Part shown: positions 24,048 through 35,637 of the stretch, piece by piece
How positions within the stretch are numbered: the stretch's first letter is position 1
How the letters are laid out: the number at the start of each line of letters is the position of its first letter
NCBI GenBank assembly: GCA_021209875.1
Contig: JAGYVD010000005.1
Location: 620,001-684,000 of the forward strand
Reading direction: 5' to 3'
DNA: 64,000 nt
Source of the DNA: Rosellinia necatrix
Taxonomy: Eukaryota; Ascomycota; Sordariomycetes; Xylariales; Xylariaceae
Position numbers and translations under genes: made by a program
Notes under the pieces: model-generated
What the model saw: the letters and a program-made list of their open reading frames with translations, nothing else
Databases searched by the model: none
What the model was told of the DNA's origin: nothing

Positions 24048-24908
24048 ATGTCCTTCACAAATGCACCGGTGACGCGCAGTCTCGTCTATGGCCTCGTTGG
24101 GGCGTCCATAGCCGCTAGTTTGCTAGATATCAAGCATTACTTCTATATTCTCGTCGACTTGCATCTCTGGCGCTTCCACCAGACCTGGCGAGCGCTGATC
24201 TACCAGCTATGCTATACCAACTCGTCCGAAGTACTATTTGCTGCCATGACCCTGTACAATATGAGATCTGTAGAGAGGCTATGGGGTTCGCGGAAGTATG
24301 CCGTGAGTGCTCTCCTTCCTGCTGTTGCGCCCGGTCGATGAGGCGTAGCTAACAGCGTCCGACCATTCTAGACTTTCGTCTTCGCTACATTTCTCTTAAC
24401 CAGTGCATTATCACCGGTTATTCTCGCTCTAGTCGTCCGACCGCTCAGCCTCGGTGTTCTCAACTACCTCCCAGCCGGCCCGACGCCCATCATTTTCGCG
24501 GTTCTTGCCCAATACCATGCCATGATACCTCATACTTATAAATATAAAGTAGCCACCTCACTATCTCAATCCTCAGGCGACCAATTTCAAGGCGTTACCC
24601 TTTCGGATAAGACCTACCGGTACTTGCTGGCCCTACAATTAGCTGTCTTCCAGTGGCCTGGCTCCCTTTTGGGCGCCCTTATTGGATGGGTTGTTGGATA
24701 CGCGTGGCGAATGGAAGTCCTGCCGAGGTCATTGACGCGTTGGCGTATCCCTGGATGGATTGTAGGCATTCAAACCCCACGAAGAAGCCATGAATTTGAG
24801 GGCCTTAGACGACGACTTGCAGACGAGGGTACGCCGACAGCGGCGACAACGGGAGCCGAGGGACAGATGGAGGGGGGAAGTGGACGAAGGAGAACCGCCG
24901 GCCAATAG
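24048..24908 (+). CDS. Rhomboid-like ER membrane protein (Dsc2/UBAC2-related)
   Basis: This resembles the inactive-rhomboid subunit of the Dsc Golgi/ER ubiquitin-ligase complex, which in fungi takes part in SREBP cleavage and membrane-protein quality control. Exon 1 (24048-24302) and exon 2 (24372-24908) are joined over a 69-nt intron (GTGAGT donor, GCTAAC branch, TAG acceptor), giving 263 aa. At least four hydrophobic segments are visible, including SLVYGLVGASIAASLL near the start, plus the TPIIFAVLAQYHAMIPHTYK motif of this family. No rhomboid Ser-His catalytic motif is seen, as expected for the pseudoenzyme. The C-terminal UBA domain of some relatives is absent. The frame ends at a TAG (24906-24908), but nine more codons with family-like character follow it (see findings). 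Start ATG 24048 gives MSFTNAPVTRSLVYG. Confidence 0.82.
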
Positions 24909-26809
24909 GTTACAGATCAATTCCCAGGCACATTTTGAGAGGATATAAGACATGCCTAATATATGCCCCTTCAACCGTGATATTGGATTTGGGAGAGAAA
25001 GTACGACTTTGGGAACCAACGAAGATGTTCAGCCCAGAAGCTCGAGACAAAGATGCCAGGATTAAACAGAGCCTGCTTAGGATACCAACCGTGCGTGGTG
25101 CAAGGGATCAATGAACAGACAATAGGCGGGTACGGGAACAATCCCACGTAGATGGGCCCCAAATATAGAAAAGAGAGAGTAGAGCTCATTCTGCCCTAGT
25201 GTAGTGTAGTAGCGGTGCAATCAACGTTGAAATATAGGTTCCTAGTACACCGCGCTATGTTAAACACGAAGTTCCTCCATCCACAATGCGGTTACCTTAT
25301 TGTCGAGTTCGATTGACTTCGCTGATGCTAGAATGCAGAACAGAACCCGTCGAAAGCATCGGGGCTAGCGCAGGAATACTGTGCGCTACCTCGCTCTTCT
25401 GTCCTATGGTACTTGGGTGGAGATAACACAAATGTCGGGTTTGAAATGGAAAGGAATTCAAACTCGGGTTTACTGCACCATGGGCTGTTTCGCATTAGCC
25501 GTTCTCCATGCAGGTACCACCAGGTAAGAGACACAATAACACTTAGTCGCGGGAGGGAAAAGGAAGAAGGATCAGAGGCAAAACAACGCCATCAACCAGG
25601 TTTCCGTGCAATCGATGAAAATAGATCTCATGATATCGTTTTTGGTGACATAAACGAATAGTTACTCTTTAACCAATCCTTGGGGGTGTTTCACCCAGCT
25701 CCTACAGCCAGAGCGGATAGAAGGAGACAGCTAAACAACATGTATCGTTGTGTATACTCCTAAGTACTGGATAGTTACACTGGCCGAAGTAACCGCCTAC
25801 TTACTCAGCACCGCCTCAAGAAATAAGCCGGTCGACCTTATTAAGTTAGATTCTGCATGCGGCTAGCTACTGGGCTAGAGCCATGTCACCTTTTAATGGT
25901 TCATCGATCTTTTCTACACAAACAAATGCCCACTTGATAGTAATACCTGCGGCTTCTTCTTATGATACACCTATGCAGCCTCTAGAGAGAAGAAAGGCGA
26001 GGCAGGAGTGAAGTAAAGAGACGACTGGTCTTTATCAAAGCTTTCAAGTCTAAGGTTCTCGGTTTTTTCTTAGCAGCTAGTCACGATTCACAATGCTTGT
26101 ATTAATTGCCCCAGGTCTCCGGCATAGTATGTAACTCAGTGTGGATGAGGTATAACTACTACTACTAGGTACCAACGCTAAGGTATGTGCACACGTATGT
26201 AAGTACTATTACCTAGCACAGCATCTGTCAGGTACAATTCTATGAGACGCAGGGGTTCTGGGTCCATCCTGGTCTAGCGCGCCTGCCCGCCCGTCAGCCC
26301 CCCCTGACGCGGGCTCCTACATTGTGCATCGGCGCCTCTTTTCGTCCAGCCCCAATCTACTTTCAATTAGTTACAGTATCGACTGGATGGATTCGCAAAA
26401 CTCCTTTTCTTGGGGCTGACCCGACCTGTCGCGTAACTTGTCGTCGTTCTCATTTTGGATTTCGAGCGCCGCCGTCCACTCCTGTTCCTCTGACACCTTT
26501 GCGCTCTCTGTTGGCCGGTCAATCCCGGATTGCGATCATATCAGCGAGCTTTACCGGATCTGATCAGATACTGTACATCATAGCATAGTCTTTGTTCCAG
26601 CATTCTGAGTCAGCCATCGATAACCTATACAGCTTGGGGTAGAAGGCCTCTCTCTTCGGTGTCTGCCCGTCTGCCCATCTTGCCGTCGACCAAGCTGCCG
26701 CCACGTCGAGATCCCATTCCCACCCCCTTTGATCGATCTCGCGTCACACTTCGTCATGGTTCTGGGTTAGCAACGGCGGAATTTGGTACTGACGAAGACG
26801 AAGAAGAAG
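24909..26809. other. Intergenic region upstream of the Uds1 gene
   Basis: I see no supported gene in this 1.9 kb. It has scattered TAGGTA words and pyrimidine-rich sequence (about 26440-26520). The last 200 bases probably contain the 5' untranslated region of the next gene. Confidence 0.4.
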
Positions 26810-29642
26810 ATGGACGGTTTCGCGGCATCGGAACAGGATGGTTTCGATGTCGGTAGGGTGCCGATGCCTAGGCCATCTTTTCCGCCTAATGGCTCGGCCC
26901 TTGTCGATTCTTACAGACAAGACGCCCTGAACGGGTTTGCGAAGGAAAGACCGCGAACGAACCCGGTACGTTTGATCTCCCCCCTGGTCACCCGAAGCGG
27001 TTCAGCGTGCGCGGCTTCCCATACTGATATTCCGTGGCCGTAGATGAACTCGGGACGCATCCAAAGTTCCGTCTTCGTCGATCTAAAAGATTCCGTCCAG
27101 GTTCACTTACTCACCGAGACCGCCCTATTCGACAGTAAAGAATATATGATCCTATCCGAAGACGAAGTAGACAGCCTTAAAAAGCAATGCCAGACCCTTA
27201 CACAGAGGATAGAACAGGCACGGTCCAACCTCACGATTCAATCGAAATACCGAGATGCTACCGTGTCTGTCAGCCGTTTGTATTCTCCGACTGGGAGGAG
27301 GAGCTTGTTAGGTAACCGTCTAAGTAGCGGGAGTGACGCTGCACGTGAGACAGAAGCCGAGCGAGATGCCATTCAGAAGAAATGCGAAGATCTAGCGGCG
27401 GAGCTATGGTCTCTGGAACAACGTCTTATGGAGCCTCAAAAAAAGCTTCTTGAACACACAGCCGGCATTTTGCAGCATGCTCATAAGACGGCCAAAAAGA
27501 CAGGGGCTGGATCTGCAAAGCCTGCTCTTATAAACGGTGTCCCAGCCAGCCCCGAAAGCATGTATACCACCTCGCATGGACGAAACAGCCTAGATTTTCT
27601 TGAAGATGGTTTTGTCTTTGATGAAGCGAGTCTATATCGCTCATTCGACATGACAGAAATTCTCAATAACCAGCCACGTCAAGCTCCTATCGGGATCCCC
27701 ATGAAGTCCCCGGTACGCGAGCAGAACAAACAACTCGTCGAAGAAACCGATAAGCTCCGCCAGGAAAATGATCAAGTTCGAAGGGAAAATGACGAAGTTA
27801 GAAGGGAAAACGAGGCACTCGTTGCCGAACTTGAGCTGCTAAAAAGGCAAACTTCCGATCAATGGGACCTCATTTCAGGCACGGAACAGAAGTTGGAGAA
27901 ATTCAACCATCAGTTACGAGAAGCTGTCATAAAAGTAAACCCAACGAACGACGATTATGATCCTGTTCCAGCCGGACGGCGAGAGCCAGGCGGTATGCTC
28001 AATAGTCACCTAGACTATCTCGGGAACACATTGCTCTTGGTCGGTGATAGTCCCGGCAACGGCCCCGAAATTACCCCAAGGCTTCAAGCACTCAATTCAC
28101 AGCTTCAAGGCATTCTTGCAAGCGCTGTTTCTGATCACCCTCGACCCCCACCATCAACCGACGACGCGGAGCAGCAACTTGCGTATCTAGAGAGATCTCT
28201 ACAAGTGGTGGACGAGCAATTACACCGAGTTGGAGATGTGGCATATTCAACATTGGTAGACAAACAAAAATCCGAACAAGCTGAGGCCGTTCTTATGGGC
28301 CTATGGGATATCATTCAATCCGGCTACGCCGATATACGGCAACGCAAACAAGAACGACGTAACGCGCGGATGGATAAAGGCCTAGAACCAGACGAGGAGG
28401 ACTTATCAGATGCAGATTCCACCGACGTGCATGAGCCTTACTCCCTACCCGCCTTCTCTTCCAAAGTCCAGTGGCTATACACACAAGCCACCCGGCTGAA
28501 TGAGCAAAAGTTTGTTCTCAAGCGACAGATCAAACAGCAACGAGAACTCAACAGTAAATCAGACTCGGAGAAGGACCAACAACTCCACGATAAAGACAGT
28601 GAGTTAGAAGAGACAAACTTGCGTCTCGGCCGAGCCGAACGAGAAGCAGATGGTCTCCGTCTCCAGCTATCTCAAACGCTCGAGGAGCTTGAAGCCCTTC
28701 AAAACGGTAACGGCGGGGGGAGTACCGCCATCGAAGAATCACACGAAGAACTCAAGCAGCGCGACGCGAAAATTACTTCGCTCGAAGCCGAGTCGAAGGA
28801 TATGCAAGCCCGTCTGGCCACGACGGAGGCCAGCATTGAGATGATTACTGCTCAGCTTAAAGAAGCCACCGACGCCAGGGACGCCGCCGAGAAGACGGCC
28901 GAAGAACGTGGAAATGTAATTAAAGCCAAGGAACAAGAACTGGAACAGATGACGGGTATGGTTGCAGAGCTTAAGATGGAGACAGCCATGACCAAGGCTG
29001 AGCTTGACGGCGCATACGGGTCTCGAAAACAACGCGCCGCCGAAGTTGCCGCACTCCAGAATACATCCCAGTCAGCCAGGATGCAAAGTCGTGTTGAAGC
29101 ATTGGAACAGGAGCTCATGGCTACTGCTAACGACTTAAGTGACGTTGTAAAACAATCAATCGAGAGCGAGAAGAAAATTGGCGAGCTGGAGGATGAGTTG
29201 GACAAGGTCAAAGCGGAGCGAGATACGATCAAGGACGAGCAAGAAAAGATCAACGAAGATCTGGAGAGGCAGCTGCACGATGCCACCAGCCACATTGAAG
29301 AAAGAATGGAGGCTGAAATTACCAGGCTGCGCAAAGAAAAGGAGCAGATCCAGGACGAGCTGGACAAACAGCGTTTCAACGCAGGGAATGGCACACTTTC
29401 ACCTTCCGGGGTCAGCAAGACCTCATACTTGACAGATTCGTACAGGGTCGGTCTAAGGGCAGAGCGCAAGAAGTACGAGGAACAATTGAGAGTAAGTCAT
29501 CGAAGCTCCCCCCCCTCGTCCGAGTCGAGTTACTAATGGTTGGTCACAGGCGGAACAAATGATGAGGAGAAAAATTGAGGATGAGCTGAGGGCATTAAAG
29601 AGGACACAGGGACCAGGCAAGAGCCCCTTAAGCCCTCGATGA
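26810..29642 (+). CDS. Uds1-domain coiled-coil protein (up-regulated during septation type)
   Basis: This family is named after a fission-yeast protein induced during septation; the molecular role is poorly known. Exons 26810-26965, 27044-29491 and 29550-29642 give 898 aa, all joined in phase 0. The Uds1 domain begins right after the first intron (VFVDLKDSVQVHLLTETAL) and covers about residues 62-185. A short charged coiled coil (about 225-270, repeated RRENDEV-type units) follows. Long heptad-repeat coiled coils fill about residues 530-860, rich in Glu, Lys and Leu. The last intron (58 nt, GTAAGT, ACTAAT branch, CAG) is supported because the last exon continues the coiled coil as AEQMMRRKIEDELRALKR. 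The start at 26810 (MDGFAASEQDGFDVG) is the first ATG in the frame; the upstream frame offers only TTG. The function is inferred by family only. Confidence 0.88.
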
Positions 29643-30986
29643 TGATTATTATGTTACTATGTTTCGATTCTTGTCTTGATATTTGATATTCACCCACATA
29701 GACTCATCATTGGAGTTAGCACAATGGCTTGTATGAATACGGGTTTCGGGATGCCGGGAGTATATTGTAGTCTTTGTATGTACAAACTTGACGGGCGGCT
29801 TCTAGATAACAAGCATTGGGCGGTAGTTCTAGGGGTTTGCGTTATGCCCATTGGTTAGAGGAGGGTGCGGGGCTCGTTGCCGTAGGATTTTGCATGTAGT
29901 GAAGCTTTCTGAGGATTGGCATAGCAATGAATGTTATGATATCCAGACGGTTACAGAATGTTTGGGGTATTTTATTTTATTTTTTTGACTCATTTGTTCC
30001 TGAGACCATGTAGTGGAAGGGTTTGTCAGCCTGAGCCGAACTCGTTACCATACCCTACCTCGGCTTTGTACTCCCAGGAACGAAAATAATTCTTTTTTAT
30101 CATATTCTCGTGTTTAAATCATGTCTTACCCATCAAGCCTGAATAAACACACAAAGAATATAGACACAAACAATACCTTCGCCACCTAATCCTTATTTTG
30201 AACCACTTTAAAAAAGACCCGAAAAGGGGTTTGTAACTTGTAAGTAAACATTCAGCTGAGTTGTTAAGCTTTCAGCTCATACGCACACACGCGACAAGAC
30301 GGTGCCAAGCAATCTAGACCCAGGTACCATCAAGCGCGGTGCCAAGGCCACTCGGTCCCTGGGGCTCTATGGCCTCACCTTCGCTTTTGGGAAACGCCCC
30401 AAGGTGGGGGGGGATCTCCGACCGCTCACGGAGCAGACCCAGGAACGTGGGCACGGGAATGCATTGCTACTGGCTTATCATCCGCAGTTGGCCGCATCTG
30501 CTATCTCTCCCCGCGGGGCCAGACCTTGTCTGGGTAATCTCCGTCTGTAGTGCCATCCCGGCCTCGACTTGGCAAGGTGGTCCGGCGTTGCGCGCGCTTC
30601 CGGCGTTGGCTAGCCTAGCCTCGACCGGGGACCGCCTATGATTTGGGGGTATGCACACACACACACACACACACGTAGACACGTAGATAGGTATGTAGAG
30701 TTATGTATGTATGTATGTATGTATACAAATACCGCCCGCGCGGCAGCGGGCTGACCCCGTTCACCCAAATCTCGCGCTCGACGGATGAAAATCGCACACA
30801 AGGAGGAGTGAGGCTGAGAGCGAAATCTGCGTAAAAACCCAACGGGAGACGACGCCACGCGCCGGGATCTATTGAGAAAACTCCGGACGACAGGACAGAA
30901 GGGACAGTGTGCCCCACTGCAAAAGAAGAAGAAAACGAAAAAGAAAAAAAAAGAAAAAGAAAAAGAAAAAGGAGGAAGATCAAAAG
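29643..30986. other. Intergenic region between Uds1 and nuclease genes
   Basis: No gene is supported. Near the right end are an AC run (30653-30674), a GTAT run (about 30702-30724), and a long A/G tract (about 30927-30975) directly before the nuclease start codon. Confidence 0.45.
30653..30724. repeat. (AC)n and (GTAT)n compound microsatellite
   Basis: Eleven AC units are followed, after a short spacer, by about five GTAT units. The repeat lies upstream of the nuclease gene. Confidence 0.9.
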
Positions 30987-31384
30987 ATGAAGGCGGCGTC
31001 GGCACTCGCGTGCGCCGCCCTGGCCGCGACGGCGGCCTGGGCGCAGAGCATTGGGGAGATCAACGGCAACCGGTTCCTGTCGCCGTACGCGGGGCAGAAG
31101 GTGTACAACGTGACGGGGGTGGTGACGGCGAAGGGGCCGTCGGGGATCTGGCTGCGGTCGCTGGCGGCGGCGGCGACGCGGGACGAGCGCGTGTCGGACG
31201 GCATCTACGTCTTCGGGAGCGCGCTGGCGAGGGACCCGGACATCGCGCCGGGCGACGTGATCGCGCTTGACGGCGCCGTCTCCGAGTACCGCTCCGCGGC
31301 CGCCTACATCCCGCTGACGGAGATCGTGTCCCCGGCGCTCCGGGCCGTGCTCGCGCGCAACCAGTCGTTCGCGCCCATCGCGCT

Positions 31385-31417
<33 letters not shown>

Positions 31418-33145
31418 GGGTCGCGCAGCCCGCCCACGCGCCTGATGTCCGGCTTGGACGGCGGGGATGTCTTCGGCCTGCCGAACAACCGGAGCCTGAT
31501 CTCCGTCGAGAACCCGTTGCTGCAGCCGCGCAGGTACGGTCTCGACTTCTGGGAGAGCCTCGTCGGCGAGTACGTCACCGTCGCGAGCCCGCGCGCCGTC
31601 GGCCGCCCGAACCAGTACGGCGACACCTGGATCGTCGGGACCTGGGCTACGACGGGCGATAACCAGCGCACCGGTTTGACCGTTTCGCCGAAGGGTAGGG
31701 GTGATGAATTCATTTTTTTTTTTTTATGTCCCCAAGATAATATCGGGGAACTTGTGAGAGAGAGAGAGAGAGGATCGAGAATAGAGAGGGGGGCTAACAT
31801 GTGATGATGGCGATGGCAGATGCGAACCCGGAGGCGATCCTCATCGGCACGCCACTTGACGGCACGCGTAACCCGGACGACGGCAAGCTGGGTGACAAGC
31901 TCGAGGTAAGGAAGCCCAAAAAAAAAACGCAAACCTACCTTACCTACCTTTTTCTTGGAATATTCTCGTCTAACATCGCAAAAAAAAAAAAAAAAAACAG
32001 GACATCACAGGCGTAGTAACGCAAGCCTTTGGCTTCTACCAAATCCAACCGCTCACAAAGCTCAGCGTGATCTCGTCCCCGGTGCCGGCGAGCGCGGGGC
32101 CGACGACGCTGGTGAGCGACGGGGGGTCGTGCGCGGGGATCACGGTGGGGGCGTACAACATCGAGAACTTCGCGGCGGGGGACGCGGCGCACGCGGCGGC
32201 GGTGGCGGCGCACATCGTGGACTACATGCGGGCGCCGGACCTGCTGGCGGTGCAGGAGGTGCAGGACGACAGCGGGGCGGCGGACGACGGGACGGTGTCC
32301 TCGTCGCGGACGCTGGCGGCGCTGGCGGGCGCCGTCGCGGCGCGCAGCAACGGCACGGCGCTGTACGACTTCGCCTACGTCAGCCCCGTCGACGGCGCCA
32401 GCGGCGGCGCGCCCGGCGGCAACATCCGCAACGCGTACCTGTACAAGCCCGCCGTGCTGCGGCTCGCGGGCGGCGCCGCCGCCGTCCCCGGCGACGCGCT
32501 CGCCGCCAACGAGGTCCTCGCGGGCCCCGCGCTCAGGTACAACCCGGGCCTCATCGACCCGACGAACGCGGCCTGGACGGACTCGCGGAAGCCGCTCGCG
32601 GCCGCCTGGGAGCTCGTCGGTAGCGCGGCAGCCACCGCCGCACAGAAGGAAAAGGGAAAGGGGAAGGGGGAAGACGCCTCGGCCCCTGTTCACGATCAAC
32701 GTGCACTTCACGTCGAAGGGGGGCTCGACCTCGCTGCACGGGGACGCGCGGCCGCCGGTGAACGGGGGCGCGGGGCAGCGGGCGGCGCAGGCGGCGGCGA
32801 CGGCGGCGTTCGCGGCCGGGATCCTGGCGCGCGACGCGGACGCGCGGGTGCTGGTGGTCGGGGACTTCAACGAGTTCGCGTTCGCGGCGCCGCTGGGGGG
32901 TCCTCTCCGGGACGGCGGCGTCGGCGTCCGGGCTCCGCGATCTCGACGAGGTCGCCGGCGTCCCCGCCGCGGAGCGCTACTCGTACCTCTACGACATGAA
33001 CTCGCAGGAGCTCGACCACGCCTTCGTCAGCCGCCGGCTCGCGCGCGGCGCTCGCTTCGAGCACCTCCACCTCAACACCTGGCTCGCGTACGACGACATG
33101 GTGTCGGACCATGATCCCAGCGTGGCCATGTTCGATCTCTGCTGA
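30987..33145 (+). CDS. Secreted ExeM/NucH-type nuclease, broken by three apparent frameshifts
   Basis: This is an endonuclease/exonuclease/phosphatase-fold enzyme that would degrade extracellular nucleic acid. A signal peptide is clear: Lys2, a hydrophobic core, and a likely cut after AWA. An N-terminal OB-like half is followed by the catalytic half, with YNIENF, QEVQDD, FTINVHFTSKGG, VVGDFNEF and SDHDPSVA giving the full metal and catalytic set. Exons are 30987-31694, 31820-31905 and 32001-33145. The frame breaks inside exon 1 in a GGC tract (31386-31420). It breaks twice in exon 3: in a G/A tract (32645-32672) and in a G6 run (32895-32900). Across each break the family-like sequence continues in another frame. 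The coding sequence is far richer in G+C than its neighbours. It is either a young pseudogene or carries several sequence errors. The last codons read FDLC-stop. Confidence 0.8.
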
Positions 33146-33386
33146 GGTGGAGCGGGAGTGGGAGTGGAGTTGGAGTTGGAGTTGGAGTTGGGGGTGGGTA
33201 GGTAGGTGGGTAGGTAGGTAGGTGGAGAGAGGTAAAAGGTTCCGGGGGAAGGAGAGAGGGCGAGTTCTCTCTCTCTCTCTCTCTCTCTCTTGCTTGTTGT
33301 TATGGGGAAAGACGTGGGGGAAAGAGGGGGGGAGGGGCCTGGGGTCTGTATATCACGAACTTGTGTCCCCACCACGGCTAAGGACG

Positions 33387-33388
<2 letters not shown>

Positions 33389-33438
<50 letters not shown>
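33389..33438. repeat. (TA)n(TG)n compound microsatellite
   Basis: About eleven TA units run directly into about fourteen GT units, 250 nt downstream of the nuclease stop. Confidence 0.95.
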
Positions 33439-33440
<2 letters not shown>

Positions 33441-35603
33441 ATATATACCTAATTACATTTTGATGCTACGATGATGCCTTTAATGATACAGAAATGCACA
33501 GTACTTGCTTGTACTTCGTCTTTTGAACCTGCTGTCTGTCGGTCGATCGATCCGGAACTCGCTCCCCGGATGGAAATGCATGATGAATGAATGATACGTA
33601 TGCCATGTTTGTGTATTTGTATTGGGGTTTGTTTATTGGAGTGCGTGTATACCTTGCACACAAAACATGCTTTGCTATCAGCTACGCTCGGTCTATCATA
33701 TCAAATAGCCTCCTTTAATGTTTGTCTCCTCTCCTCCCCTGCTCCCCTAGCCAAGCCAGCCAAGCTGAAGGCATGGAAAAATGGCCAATAATTCCCCATC
33801 GGTTCTCTATGCAATATATATATCTCTCTCCAAACGACGAAGCCGCCGGCATGATCATGCCCCCCCGTTCAGGCAGGTAGCACCCGAGCAACATCGGACC
33901 GGCGTCGCAATAAGCTCGGGCCTCGTCTCATACACTACCATAAAACGTGTGCGGGGGCCTCGGCCCGAGATTATGGGTCGGTCGCGCTACTGTAAGGTAG
34001 TTGTAGGTAGTGTAGGGGAGGGGGGGCCAGATGGAACCAAGATCCGGGTCCCCTCCCCACCCCTTTCCCCCGTCCGGCGGCCCCCATCCATAATCCCCTG
34101 ACGGGACGGACGTCCGGGTCGGGTGGGGTCAAAAAGCCAATGACATATATATATATATGTATATATTTTACCGAAATGCACCTCCACCCATAAAAGGATC
34201 CCGATACCACCTTTCCACTACTACCTTCGGATCACGGGGTAGGGGAAGGGGGGGCGGCGGGCCCCTTGACTGACTAACCGACTTGACATGACATTTACAG
34301 CCTCAGAGAAAAAAAAAAAAAATCAATAAATAAACATGCGCCCCCCGCGTGCATATAGTAGCGGCAGCGCGAAGAAGTTAGGAGGTTGGAGGAGGGGGGG
34401 GTCTCTTGTGCGAAGGAAGCTCGTCATCGATCTGACGTAGCATCGGAGGGCAGGGCGGCACGCGCAGAAAGCAAGGCGATTCACAATATAGCAATTCAGC
34501 AAACGAAGACCAAGACGAAAAAAAAAAAAGACAATTACCGCCTCTACTCGGTTGTCGTTGGTTTTTTTTGGGGGGGGGCAGAAATAGGGAGCGACCGACC
34601 GCTCGTTGAATTATGTACATCTGTGGTACCGTCGTGTGTGTGCCTTGAGTTGTCGTCCTTGTCGTCCTTGCCAACCTTGCTTTTAGCGCCGCCTCCCTGC
34701 GCGAGTCGATGGCACATGAAAGATAAATAATAATGATAATGATAAAATTTGTAGGGCTCACGCATCACCGTCATCATCATCATCATCAATCAATCATCAT
34801 CATTATCGTCACCATCCCTTGCGTCCGCGGACCTGCGTTGCCGTTGATATCAAACAAACGGGCCGCTTACATATATGTATTGGTCCCGTGTGACATGTGG
34901 CGGCCGGGGCAAGGGGAAACGAGAAAGCCCAATGCTACATTAATCCCATGTGCGAAGTTACTTGTAGATGAAAGTGTCCAGCCGGCTATTTGTTGAATGC
35001 GACGTGGAACCAGCAACACATGTGAACCGAGTATCTCTGCGTTGAATGACTCCCGCCCCTCCCTCTCCCTCTCCCCTTACTTCGTGAAGGCGGCGCTGAG
35101 TCATGCTGGTAGCCGTAGCCTTAAACCAATAGAGGCTCAATAAACAAGGCTGAGCGACAGGGTTATTATACACTCCGATGTTTGTTTATTGCTTCTATAT
35201 CGGTTGAGCCTGCATATGATGGATCAAATACCTGCTACCGTTGGTGATCCTGATAGTTGCCAAGAGGAAGTGGCTATCCTAATTGTTCTTCTATACTCGC
35301 TGCAATTTTATCTAATCGGGACCTGTCTTCACCATACCTATAGGGGAGCTACAAGTTTCTATGATAGACACGATACCTATCCGGGTATGTTATTTCCTGT
35401 GGTAGGAACACAAAAGGTATAATATGATATATTCATTTCGTAAGAATACTTCCTGTTCTTATTCCGATACGTAGCAAGTCTCATTAGAAAGCTTTATTAT
35501 TGAGTCTTGGCCCATTGTCATGCACATTAGTCTGAGGCTACGTGCATGATGCATTTGCGACCGAAGCCGCTTTGGGGTTGCTTTCCTCAACGTCTACATT
35601 CAC

Positions 35604-35606
35604 ACA

Positions 35607-35636
<30 letters not shown>
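35604..35636. repeat. (CATA)n microsatellite
   Basis: About eight perfect CATA units in intergenic DNA. Confidence 0.9.
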
Positions 35637-35637
<1 letters not shown>

